Shown: one piece after another, positions 1 to 10,772 of the stretch | Position numbering within the stretch: position 1 is the stretch's first letter | Layout: each line of letters starts with the position of its first letter | Assembly (NCBI RefSeq): GCF_047948215.1 | Contig: NC_134464.1 | Span: 31,805,020-31,869,019, forward strand | Direction of reading: 5' to 3' | DNA: 64,000 bases | Source: Lycorma delicatula | Taxonomy: Eukaryota; Arthropoda; Insecta; Hemiptera; Fulgoridae | Translations under genes and position numbers: made by a program | Notes under the pieces: model-generated | Told to the model about the DNA's origin: nothing | Databases searched by the model: none | What the model saw: only the letters and a program-made list of their open reading frames with translations

Positions 1-1004
1 ACGCACAAGCTTTCAAAAGTTTATATGATGAATTAATGAGTTAATTCATCGTTACAAAACAAAATATGGAATAATATAATTTTTTTTAATTTGTTGCAAC
101 CTTATCAGTTAAAATCAGTGTATTAATAGGGGTTTTGTAATAAGATATTATTGATTATAAATATATATGGAAGAAGTTTATTTTTTTTTTTATTCCGGCT
201 TCCGATTGGTTAGAATATGCAATCTAATATTACGTCATCAATAAACGTAAAATCAACTTTAGAATGTTATTTATTGGTTATATTTTATTAGTATTTTTTA
301 GTAGATTTTTTTGTAAAACTTTTAGATGTAGATCAAACGGCCAGAAGAGGTTTTCAATCATAAATTAAAAATCTCATGAATTAAAAACCTGGTTTTTGAT
401 CAAATTTACTTAATAACATTTTAATGAAATTTTTAATTTGTTAAAATTTCAATAAAAATAAAATCATGTAATCATAAGAATTTTATATTGACTTAAAAAA
501 TAACGGAGATATGTTTGGAAATTGATTTTTATGAATTTGACTAGTTGGAAGATACAATATAACCCTTTGTAATCACAGACAATAACACTACCATTAAATC
601 TTATTGCTTGACCACTTCGTAATAATGGGCTTCGTTCTCAATAGTTATTTTTTTGTAAATATGTTATATTTTAACCAGTAGAGATATACAGTGGTCTGAG
701 TAAGTACTAATAGTTGGTCAGTCCGATTTTGTATCTAATGGACTCATAAATATTATGTTAACAATTTTCTGATAAAAATAATAAATATAATGCAATTATA
801 AGAATTTTATACTATTTTTAAAAATAATAAGAAGAAAAGTAGTTTTAAACATCGTTTATAACAATCCCGATCACAGATTGGCTTGAATACGTAATCTATT
901 ACGTCATAGCTATCATACTTAAATCTTACTGATAGGATGAATCTTTTTAGTCGCATTTTTAATAGAAGTTACAGTTTTTTAAATACAGAGAGATAAGTGT
1001 GTTC
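1..1004. other. AT-rich intergenic DNA, no gene seen
   Basis: There is no coding signal on either strand. The stretch near 195-300 (a 'gattggttagaatatgcaat' segment followed by a TACGTCATC-like site) resembles the stretch near 870-960, and both have an 'ataagaattttata' block nearby, so a very old tandem duplication of roughly 650 bp is possible. Similarity is too low by eye to assert it. Confidence 0.5.
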
Positions 1005-1335
1005 GTAACTCATAGGTTCTCTCTTTTTCCTGTTTAGCCTCCGGTAACTACCGTTTAGATAATTCTTCAGAGGATGAATGAGAATGATATGTATGAGTGT
1101 AAATGAAGTGTAGTCTTGTACATTCTCAGTTCGACCATTCCTGAGATGTCTGGTTAATTGAAACCCAACCACCAAAGAACACCGGTATCCACGATCTAGT
1201 ATTCAAATCCGTGTAAAAATAACTGGCTTTACTAGGACTTGAACGCTGTAACTCTCGACTTTCCAAATCAGCTGATTTGGGAAGACGCGTTAACCACTAG
1301 ACCCCACTAGACCCGATGGGTGTAACTCATAGGTT
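1005..1335 (-). mobile_element. tRNA-headed SINE (family S1) with 14-bp target duplication
   Basis: Read on the minus strand, a tRNA-like head starts near 1321 with a box A-like TCTAGTGGTTAACGCGTC and a box B-like GTTCAAGTCC. A palindromic AATCAGCTGATT block lies between them, and a body of about 300 bp ends near 1019 in a pyrimidine-rich tract. The element (1019-1321) is flanked by a perfect direct repeat GTAACTCATAGGTT at 1005-1018 and 1322-1335, as left by target-primed reverse transcription. At least four other copies lie in this window (18317, 18491, 37390 and 40368), with a possible scrap at 52031. SINEs carry no protein and depend on a LINE enzyme in trans. Boundaries are firm because of the duplication; the tRNA of origin is not identified. 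Confidence 0.9.
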
Positions 1336-1410
1336 AGTCACAACTTTCTATTTCATGGAATTATAAATATTTTATTACAGTTTATCCGAGTGATAGATTA
1401 ATATATTTTT

Positions 1411-2265
1411 ACTTTCCCGACTAGCGCTATAGCTCTAAAAGGGAAAGTATTGTAATCGACCCAATTTGGGCATTTGCGGTTTTCACCAAATCTTGACGTT
1501 TAGACATCTAAGGAACCCAAAAAATCGGATGGAAAACTTCCGGATGTTAATTTCAATATGTAAGTGCGTGTGTTTGGTGTTGACATCTAAATCACTTTAT
1601 ATCTCCAGAACTACAGAACCGATTTTAACCAATTTGGTCAAATTACTTCTATGTATGGGACATTGATGCCATTAAATTTTCAACTTAAAAGGTCGCGGGG
1701 GTGAGGCTGTAGAGCAAGGTCACCTTCAGTATCTCGAGATTTCACATAATTAAGGTCATATTCTACTTAGGCACCTTTGTTAAAATTTAAAAAGTAACAA
1801 TATTTGCAAAAAAAGTTTTACAAATCGCACCCCCATACCAAAAAATACTGTTGTAAACGTCTGCTATGTTGTAACGTCACAGGCGAGCGGGAGAATTAAA
1901 TAAATGAATAATATTTAAAGTGTAAAAAAAGTAACTCGGCCTAAGTCTCGGAACTCGATCGCCCGGTTGACTCGGTACCTGGTGCGCTAAGTCTCGCAGC
2001 AACACCGATCTGCCGACCATACAAGCGAAATTTGTTCCATGTAAGTTGTGAAATTACATCGGTTTAGTTAATATCGATATTCGCCGCTAGTACCGTCACA
2101 CCCGCGAAAATTATGCACGCGCGCTTTAGTAAGAATGATTGAATTAAATAAATTAAAATATATTACGTTTAAATAAAACGATAAATATTTTAAATTGTGT
2201 GTGTGTGTGTATGTGTGTTTAAGCCGTGCGTCTGAAAAAACCCTCAGTTGTAGTACTTTCCCGCA
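1411..2265 (+). repeat. Interspersed repeat family A, long copy
   Basis: The copy begins with a foldback head, ACTTTCCC...GGGAAAGT (1411-1448), followed by ATTGTAATCG and a 'gcggttttcacc' segment. Similar sequence recurs at 47281-47900 and, with an internal deletion, at 55037-55403. The 3' part, including a 'taccgtcacacccgcg' segment near 2090, also matches the 55 kb copy, so the family is about 850 bp long. No long reading frame or transposase motif is visible. A short GT-rich tract sits at about 2196-2218. The class (DNA element or SINE-like) is unknown. Confidence 0.75.
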
Positions 2266-3087
2266 TCACAGCTTTAGTCGCGTGATAGTTTTATGACATT
2301 CTATTAGTTTCAATTTTTACTTAAAATTTCATTCAGATTTTAAAAACTCACTGTTGAGCATCCAATTAAAATCTTTTCCCGATTAAGTAGTACATTTTAG
2401 TAGTACAAATTATTTAATTTAATTTAAGAAATAAAAGTAAAGTGTCTATGAAAAGCATCGTTCAGTTTAAAGAAATTTTTCACACTAATAGAAATCATTT
2501 TTTCACATTTTCTTATTTAAAATTTAACGATGACAATATAAAAAAATTGAATATGTAACATAATAATTGAATGATTATTCTAATTGAATATGTAATAAAC
2601 ATCATTAGTTAATAATTTATAAAATATATTCAATGTTACGATTGAATATTCAATTTTATAATAGGAACAAGGAAGAAAAAACTTGTTTTTATAAATATAC
2701 CAATTAAATCTTAATTTTTCTACATTATTCTTTAGAAAATTATATTAATTGGAAATATTTTTCTCTGACCTATATATATTTTAACACATTATTACAATAC
2801 GGATTCATCAAGAATCCCCGTTTGGAAGTCGATTGAATCTCCGTTAAAAACTCTAACACAAGAGAACGACAAACGGGAGTTATTTACAGTAGTTAAGCTT
2901 CTTATGAAAGGTCGCGAGTTTTCACTCACTAAAAAAAAAAAACATACACTAACATGATACGCAGTAATGGCGCTTTATTATGCACTTTCCTTCATATAAA
3001 AGCTTTTTTCACAATTAAATAATCATGGATTAGCACGTTTACATGATTTTACTCTTTTCTCATCACGCAAAATGAAACCGCCATTTT
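2266..3087. other. AT-rich intergenic DNA
   Basis: No gene or recognised element was seen. The stretch 2800-2930 is a little less AT-rich ('atccccgtttggaagtcgat') but has no open frame of note. Confidence 0.5.
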
Positions 3088-3300
3088 ACTTCCTTGTACG
3101 AAATAAAGGAAGTATTGTAAACGCGAAAAATTTCGGTTTCAGATTTTAACGAAAATATCCATTTTGAATATTACTGAATCATTTAGACTAGTTTCGGCGA
3201 AACGTCTATACGTACTTATTTATAAAAACATAAAACATAACTCAAAAATCAGCCGGTAAATCCCGCATTCTAAAATGATTTAGTTTACGTTCGGTGGAAT
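3088..3300 (+). repeat. Repeat family B, truncated copy
   Basis: The head ACTTCCTTGTACG, then AAAGGAAGTATTGT, 'aaaaatttcggttt' and 'aaaatatccattttga', matches the longer copies at 7571 and 26605. Similarity fades after about 3290. The copy is 3'-truncated and diverged. Confidence 0.7.
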
Positions 3301-4616
3301 ATCTATATGTTGTTTCTTTGTATTCATTTTGCTATTTTTATTAAAGTACAGTTTTCTACTGTTTCTTTTAAGGAATTTTTTTATTTATATGAATTACCTT
3401 TTAGAACAAAAGACAAATGTAAAGTAAAATTAACTTTTTTATTAAAAAGTAAATATAATTTTAAAACCGTTAAAAGACTTTTTAAATAATACTTTGTAAT
3501 TCTTTTTTAATATCTATTTTTAGAATTCGACGATAAATTATATATTTTTAATTTGTTAATAACTGTTTTTTTTTTAATTTTCAATTGATTTCTAAAGTAG
3601 AAATTTAAAGAAGTATCGAAAAATAAATTTTAATCTTTAATACAATTTTTTTAAGTCAGCTTATTTTATTTTGAAAAGTTCATTTTTTGAAAATAAATAA
3701 TAAAAAATAAAAATATTTTTCCGTCAAGGTAGTGAAAATACTTTTTAAAAATACTCGATTGCAATTAGGATTACGTTAAATTCATAAAGAAAAAAAATTA
3801 TGTTGAGATATTCGACAGTTATAGCTTGAGATGAATAACCATGCAAAAATAGTCGTACAGAGTATAATTAATGCTTCAGAAATTTTTTAATTTTCTTCAG
3901 TTTAATATAAAATAGATACAATGATATGAAATATTACGTTATGAATAATGTAAAGACCAAACTTCCGTATTTTTTTTTCTTTTATTATTATTATTATATC
4001 CGGGCTTATCTGTCGCTTATATTTTTACAGAAATATAATATGTATAACAGAAATTTTAACACGTTTTAATTATTAATGAGAATGAAAAGGAATTAAGTAT
4101 TTTCATCTCTATCCTTTGAGTTGACAGTTACATTTTTAAATGGAAAAGAACAATTAATTATCTTAACTTCTCCCTGTATAAATCTGTCAGTGTCAACTAT
4201 ATATGATATGTGCAACTGACATAGTTGTCTGGTTTACACTCATCACTCATGATGCTGTGAAATAATTGAAAGTAACCGTATTTTATTTTATTTTTTTTTA
4301 ATCTTTCAGAGTTGGTTAAAAGCTTTATTTCGACATTCATGTATCTATAATACTGGTACGTCTTTCTTTATGATAAAAAGGGTTAAGGAAATCAATAGAT
4401 GGTAAACCATCTCATCATTTTTCATGTTACGTAAGAAAAAAGTATTAACAATCAGGTTTTATGCCTGCTAAAATAATATCATACTATGCTATTATATTGT
4501 TATGCTATACTATTATTATTAGCTTATATATTACTAATTTTCTCGTCTACTTGTATTAAGGAATTTGTCGAATTATTCGATGATTAGGAGTATTAAATTA
4601 ATTTTATTCTCAAAGG

Positions 4617-4666
<50 letters not shown>

Positions 4667-5043
4667 GGTTAAAGGTGATTGAATTACCTGTTTTCTTATG
4701 TTATCTTCAAAACAATTGATCCAAACTGTACACAACCTGTACTACTTTTCTAAAGATAATGAGAGGAATACAACCACGACAGAAAAATACAAAATCAAGT
4801 TTTAAATTTTTAAGTTATGGACTCATAGATCTTGGTGACTATATTATTAGCGTAACATACAGAGACGATACTGGATGTATACTTCTTTCATTGGACCATC
4901 AGATAAAAATTTTACCAAAAAAGCTGGCAACAAAGTTATGCTTTACAGGCATTGATTATTTATTTTTATATGGTGGCAAAATAATGATGCGTGAAAAAAG
5001 CTATCTAAGATTTCTTTTTTTCAGGTGCGGGTAATTTATGATG
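3301..5043. other. AT-rich intergenic DNA with one unsupported 91-codon frame
   Basis: Mostly low-complexity A/T sequence. An open frame of 91 codons at 4759-5034 (+) has no motif I recognise and no similarity to any domain I know. It ends at a 'tttttttcaggtgcgg' segment that resembles a splice acceptor, which can occur by chance. I do not call it a gene. Confidence 0.4.
4617..4665. repeat. (TA)n microsatellite
   Basis: About 24 uninterrupted TA units. It is one of many (TA)n tracts in this window. Confidence 0.97.
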
Positions 5044-5480
5044 AAGTTTAAAAATTAATAGGTTTTGAAGACAAAAACATCATACCTCCATTAATAGGCA
5101 AAGTATCTTATTGGTTTAAAGTGGTCGTTAGTCCTCTAACATTACCTAAAAATCTTGTCTGAAACAATTTTTGATATGATCAACCTTTACGGCAAGGGAT
5201 ATCCAAAACAAAAAAAAACAAAAAAACAGTGAAAACAAAATACTGCTATAACTTTAAGTAAAATAACGAATTCGTTTAAAGTTGCTACTATTTTTTAGAT
5301 AAGGGCCAAGGGGTGGAAAAATGGGGTTTCAAGGACAAAAAAATCGTAGCCCCCTTAATAGGCACAAGATCGAATCTATATAAAGTGGTCGTTAGTCTTT
5401 AAATATTACCTAAAACGTTTGTCTGAAACAATTTTTGATATGACCAACCCTTACGGCAAGCTTTTTAGGGTGTGGGTCAT
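5044..5480 (+). repeat. Diverged tandem repeat, two units of about 264 bp
   Basis: Two units share 'aaagtggtcgttagtc' (5118 and 5382), 'ctgaaacaatttttgatatg' (5161 and 5423) and 'cttacggcaag', with about 264 bp between equivalent points. Each unit begins with a 'tttgaagacaaaaacatca' or 'tttcaaggacaaaaaaatcg' block and a 'ccattaataggca' or 'ccttaataggcac' block. No coding potential was seen. Confidence 0.85.
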
Positions 5481-6934
5481 GAAACGTCAAAAAATGAAAA
5501 TAAACCACACCCCATTTTACGCGATATGTTAAAAAAAATTAAAATATTTGTAAATTAAATCTCCAATTTAAATCCCCGAAATTTGAATTTTACAAATATG
5601 ACAAAACACTGACGAAAAATATATCGAAAATTGGAAAATTTTGGCCAATTATTTTGAAAGAATATTTTAAATTGTGAAAAATCAAAAACTATGTCCTGTA
5701 TCGTAAAACTCACTAGAACCAAAATTAAAAAAAGGTAAGAAGTACAATTAATATACTAAAAAAAACGAGTAAAATGAAAGTTTGCGGGTTGAAACACAAA
5801 CCTTAATGAATTGAATTAATGATGCGTTAACAGGGTTTGATCTGAATTCGATTCGATTCGAAACAATCGAATGAATAATATTACACAATTAAATTTACAT
5901 TAAATAAAGTAATCTATACTATTATGTAAAGAGGAAGAGGGTTTTTCTTAAACAAAAAATAGAGGGATAAACAAAAAAACTACTCCATCTTTCGCAACTA
6001 AATTTTTACCCATGTTTCTTAGCAAAAAATAAGAAGGTTTTTAGATATATTTCATCTCCAAAAATCTCTAGATTATATATATATATATAATATACGAGTA
6101 TATAAAATTTAATAGAGCAGTTGTGTGTGCTTCAACCGGAAGCACAAACTTTAATGAATTGTGAACTGTGAATGTGTGAGATGGGTTTAAATCGATTGAT
6201 TATGAACATCTAAAAACCAATTTCTAGATTTTTTGAATTTCATTCCGAGTTTCAAGGGTTAAATTTGATCTTTAAATTTTTTTTTGAAACCCTGTTATTT
6301 ATTTAATTTATCGGTTATAAATGAAGAAATCAACTTGATTTTTGGTGAGTATAATCTTCATGTCAATAAACCAACTTCAAGATTTTTAAAATTCGAACTT
6401 GAAAGGGGATTAGAAAGGTAAAAAATGTTTGAACAATGATTGTAAATTTTCCAAATTATTATTATTATTTATTATTTTTGTATTTCAATCCTGACTATAA
6501 CAAAAGAGATGTTCAGTAGATGTGGGCTTGCAAATACTCCTCAGATAAATATATATGAACTATTTTCGGGTTTTTATAATTCCGATTTTTTTAAGGGATG
6601 CGAAGGTATATAGCGCTGTGGCTCAATTAAATTGACGGTAAATAAAATACTATTAAATAAATTTAAAAAAATTCAGTTTAATAATAATGGTCTTCCCGTG
6701 GAAACTGCGAGTGAGGCTAGAATGGTGAGGTGATGCGAGCACCTCGTACGAGGCTAGACTAATCATGATCAACTGGTAACAAACAGGGTCCAGCTGAGGC
6801 GCTGTTTTGGGAGGTACAATGGGGTGCTCTTATAATATCTCTGCACACAATCGTTCGATTTTCAAAATCCAATGGGGGTATTTGCTACTATAATACATAC
6901 TCACGATGGAAAAAAACCAGAATAAACATTAAAT
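5481..6934. other. AT-rich DNA with a weak internal repetition
   Basis: The segments near 5785 ('gaaacacaaaccttaatgaa') and 6137 ('gaagcacaaactttaatgaa') are related, about 350 bp apart, and may be two decayed units of an old repeat. (TA)n is present at about 6076-6090. No gene was seen. Confidence 0.5.
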
Positions 6935-7113
6935 GATACGGTCAGAAAAATCGAGTGGCCTGCGCTAAACCTCGAGACCAGTTTGAGGCCGGCGAGCTAC
7001 CAGAAACGGTCTTTGTAGAGTTTGATGATAGCACGATTAGAAGTTATTCTGTCGGCATCGGATGGAGGATCGAGCCCACTATTGTCGAATTTGATGCTTT
7101 AGGGGACAGAGGA
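6935..7113 (+). pseudogene. PIF1-like helicase remnant (Helitron or related origin)
   Basis: Two overlapping frames read as one domain broken by a frameshift. The first gives DTVRKIEWPAL (about 6939-6971). After the shift the second gives RDQFEAGELPETVFVEFDD followed by RIEPTIVEFDALGDRGK, ending near 7118. The pattern 'GTV-x-x-I-x-WPAL ... LP-x-x-V-x-VEFDD ... I-x-PI-x-x-x-F' is, from memory of the family, the segment just before helicase motif V in PIF1-type helicases that occur as host genes and inside Helitrons and other large DNA transposons. No upstream Walker motif or downstream motif VI is visible, so this is a short broken fragment, not a working enzyme. Assignment rests on residue pattern only; a profile search would settle it. 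Confidence 0.5.
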
Positions 7114-7138
7114 AAGTAGAATTAAATATAATTTTGTT

Positions 7139-7266
7139 CTTCAACGAAAATATTTAAATGCAGTTGGGGACTCTTCAGTAGTAATTGTTCTATATTACAA
7201 AGCTCTGAATAGTAATTATTCTATATTTAAGAGCCATCCGACTGCATTTAAATATTATCATTGAAG
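7139..7266. repeat. Foldback (inverted repeat) of 128 bp
   Basis: Left arm 7139-7174 and right arm 7230-7266 pair imperfectly along their whole length, centred on a perfectly matching AATATTTAAATGCAGT (7149-7164). The spacer carries two near-identical 'agtaatt(g/a)ttctatatt' segments. It has the structure of a small MITE or a hairpin left by replication slippage; no clear target duplication was found. Confidence 0.75.
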
Positions 7267-7570
7267 ATTTAATATATCGTTGAAGGAAAGAATTTTCTTA
7301 TCGATGTAGGACCTGGTAAGAACTTAATCATTTGACAACCTTTAACGCCTGCTATTTCTACAACATGAAAAATATATTTAAATAAATTAAAACTGTCTGA
7401 AAATTGATAAGTCACCCGTTATTTTATTTAATTAAATACTGTATAACGATTTTTAGTCCTTCATTTCTATACCTTGCTTTCTTCTTTTTTTTTAGTTCGA
7501 TTTATTGTCGTTTTTCTTTTTGGTTCAATTAATTTTTTTAATTTTTTAACAGTAGTGTTTTTTAATTTTT

Positions 7571-8510
7571 ACTTCCTTGTACGTAGTAAAGGAAGTGTTG
7601 TGTTCACGAAAAATTTCGGTTTTTAGATTTCAACAGAAATATCCATTTTGACCATCCCTGAATCCATTTTGACTAGTTTCGGCATGACGTCTGTAAGTAT
7701 GTGCGTATGTATCTCGCATAACTCAAAAATGATTAGCAGTAGGATGTTGAAATTTTGGATTTAGGACTGTTGTAACATCTAGTTGTCCACCTTCCCTTTG
7801 GATTGCAATCGACTGGATCAAAAATATAAAAAAAACCGAAAATTCAAAACAAATTTGAATTTTGGACTTTTTCTTACCTGCAGTAATAAGCTCTAATCGA
7901 GAGCATTTCAACGATATATCACATAAGTGGTACTTATTTTCATTGGTTTCAGACTTATAGCCAAATCAAATTTTAATTAATGAAATATTTGGATCTAACA
8001 AGGGGAAGAAGGCACATCGGTTCGAATCCCACTTCATCTGCTTTTTTTAATTTTTTTTAAATTGAAATATATATTGATTTATTAATAATTATGAACCTCT
8101 AATTGTTAAAAAAATATACAATAAATAATAATTTAAGAATAACAATATAAAAAAAATAAGCAAAAATGTCAAAGTTATTAATGAAATAAAATTTTATGTA
8201 CTTTTAAAAATGTGTATATGTAATTTAATAGGCGTATAAGGAAGTCATGTGGTTTCCAAATCAGATTTTTATAACTGTTTTTATTATTTTAATAATTTTG
8301 CTAGTCTAGATTTAAGTAAAAATTTTCAATTTTCAATTGAAACTTTTTAGAAAATATTTAAAAAAAATAATTAACGATGTATACAGTTCAAAGTATTGAC
8401 TATATCTTTCTTAATTTGGAACCAAATTTTAAGTTATGAAAAGTGTTATTACCAGCTGATTACAAAGATAATTTTTATTCAGTTTTAATAACAGTACTAC
8501 CAACTGTTAT
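7571..8510 (+). repeat. Repeat family B, full copy
   Basis: The head ACTTCCTTGTACG (7571) is matched by an inverted tail CGTATAAGGAAGT (8233-8245), giving short terminal inverted repeats around about 675 bp. The body includes 'tttcggttttt', 'aactcaaaaatgattagcag' and a 'ggttcgaatcc' segment that resembles a tRNA box B (8019). A further 265 bp downstream (to 8510) is almost identical to the flank of the reverse copy at 26605-27521, so either the element is longer than the inverted repeats suggest or a larger segment was duplicated. No open frame of significance was seen. Confidence 0.85.
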
Positions 8511-9384
8511 AAGAGTTAGCAGTGTGCCACTAATTGCTGTAAGCTTTTCTATTGTTCCAGATAAATATCTATTAAAAAAATAATAATTTTACATATAAGA
8601 AAATAAGACAGTCTTATTTTTATTTATAAGGTTGTTTATAGAATTAAAAAGAAATGCTATCAGTAATAGAAAAACTTTTTCCGGGACTTCTAGTAAATGA
8701 GGGTTGCTAGGATTAGAATCAATGATTTCTCGTACTTTCTTAAGCGGCTTGAGAGAAACTACTAAAAGGCAATAAGATTCGGTTCGTTAAACGCTAGGGA
8801 AACAAACTGTCGAGCAAAACAAACTGTTTTTTCTTTGAGCAAATGTCGAAGCATAAACAGTAGAATTAAAAGTAATTTTCACTTCTTTCATTATTATTAT
8901 TACTATTAACAAATAAATTATTATCTGTTCTTTTATTTTATTACTACTGTTAATAGATTTTTACAAAAATCATAATATACAATTAATTGAAATAAATTCT
9001 AACCAATTGAACTGTTAGTATTACTACTCGTAATTAAACCAAATATAGCAGTATCACGAAAAAAGAGTCTTTCTAGAAGAATTATAAAATTCTGTGATGA
9101 GCTATTTCATGGTAAAACCTAATTTTATATCATATTAAATTCTGTATTGTTTTTTTTTTACATTATTCTAAAAACTTTTCAGTTTATTTAAGAAAATTAG
9201 TAGGAATTTATATAAATTATCTATGAAAAAGATGCTCTTTGTCTTTTTTTACACTAATCCAATTTTACGTTCCATAATTTTGCTAATAGATTATTTAAAG
9301 AAATTAGGCTTTATTAAAATCAAATTATTATCTGTTATCACCCTTTGGTTGCATTATATGAACGTCATGCAACCTATTCCAGAT
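8511..9384. other. AT-rich intergenic DNA
   Basis: No element or gene recognised on either strand. Confidence 0.5.
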
Positions 9385-9775
9385 CATCTTAATTCCCGTA
9401 GGGGAAGACCTTGTGACGATTCCGGTCGCCACACCCCTCTCCGTTTCTAGCCCTGATGGGCTTTAACGAGAGTCGTCTTCAGACCTTCTAACTGATTACA
9501 CCTCATAGTAATAAGCAAAGCCTCGGTTGGGATGCCACCGATGTAAATGTCTCGGTAGACATTTACATTGGTGATTTTTTAACTTAGCTTTTGCCTTGGT
9601 TGCAGGTCTCATCCGGACATCTTGAATGTCCTACTCTATTTCAGACCATCCCAACCCCGTAGGGGATGACACTCGCCCTTTGACGCTTCGGTCGCCACAC
9701 ACCTCCCCTCCGTTCCTAGCGCTGATGGGCTTTAACGGGAGGTCTATTCCAGATCAGTTGGAATAAGGTATCATG
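9385..9775. repeat. GC-richer duplicated module with central hairpin
   Basis: Two related modules, 9385-9470 and 9645-9745, share 'cc(g/c)gtaggggaagac'-like, 'cggtcgccacac' and 'gatgggctttaacg' blocks about 255 bp apart. Between them lies a hairpin, CACCGATGTAAATGTCT (9536-9552) pairing with 9557-9573 with one mismatch and a 4-nt loop. The modules stand out from the AT-rich surroundings and are directly followed by the LINE RNase H remnant, so they may be untranslated sequence of that element or a separate insertion. Class unknown. Confidence 0.6.
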
Positions 9776-9966
9776 AACTGACAAGGAAATATGGGATCGC
9801 TTTACAAAAAAAAAAAAATTAGTAATTTCTACAAGAGAATTGCCATGCCTTTTACCAGCGGTAAGCACAAGATTGGATCTCTCTTATGGAAAGATAAAAG
9901 AGCAACCAGGAGTAATTATCCAATAGAAATTTTTGACAACCATCAGTAGTTATGATGGATACATAA

Positions 9967-10122
9967 AGATCCAATACTGATGGTTCTAAAACCGAACACG
10001 ATGTTGGATACTCCGTATATGTAAATGGAGAAGTCCACTCATGGAAACTGCCAGATGTAGCAAATGGTTATACGGCCAAAATTATTGTTATAAAAGTTAT
10101 CATATCCGGTGTCATATCATAA
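9967..10122 (+). pseudogene. LINE RNase H domain fragment
   Basis: A 51-codon frame ends in TAA at 10120 and contains TDGSKTEHDVGYSVYV (from 9976), then HSWKLPDVA and GYTAKI. The T-D-G-S motif followed by a beta-strand and 'YTAE' is the start of the RNase H domain found at the C-terminal side of many non-LTR retrotransposon polymerases. It gives the first catalytic aspartate, and here the expected glutamate of 'TAE' reads lysine (K). Upstream sequence is interrupted by stops. This is a decayed fragment of an I- or jockey-like LINE, inactive by the missing glutamate and truncation. Confidence 0.7.
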
Positions 10123-10772
10123 TTATTCAAATCATTCAAGTATTCTAGCAATATAAAAATATTTATTATAAAATATTAAAAAAAGAAGCTGACAACAATG
10201 TTAATGTATATTTGCAAAATGTGCATAGAATTTATAATAATTTGAATCATCTCCCAGTGATAAAATACATAATTATATTTTGTAAACTTTTAATAACCGA
10301 TTTTTAAGTATATGGTAACGGGTTAAATCATATTAATTTCCCTGTAACTTAGTTGTGAGTGGGATGGGGAAATACGGAGCAGTTGTGGTGATAAACAGCT
10401 TGTCTAAACTGGTTTTGGTTATCATGAGAAATCCGCAAACTAGAACATGTATGTTGTTACTGCCTACATATTGAATTAAAATCAATTACTGTCAATCAGT
10501 GTACGTCTCACCGCGTATTTAATCTCCTTTGATAAGTTTTCCTTACATATTGAATTCCAACAACGGCTCCGAAAATCACTAAAAAAAAAATCAGGTAGCG
10601 TATAAAATATGTTGGTTTGATTTCGAATATTTGCCGGTTCGAGAATTTTGAAAAGGTTTGACAAGCGGTGTTATTTTTAAAGTAAATTCTTATTTTATTT
10701 TATATTATTCAAATTTATTAAATTGAATGATATGTTATTGAAATTTCATTTAAAACGGCAAGAAATCCATAG
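10123..10772. other. Intergenic DNA
   Basis: AT-rich; no gene seen. The part at 10330-10470 is less AT-rich but shows no motif I can name. Confidence 0.5.

Noticed and set aside
4759..5034. 91-codon frame with a splice-acceptor-like end
   Set aside because: No domain, and no partner exon or donor site could be supported.
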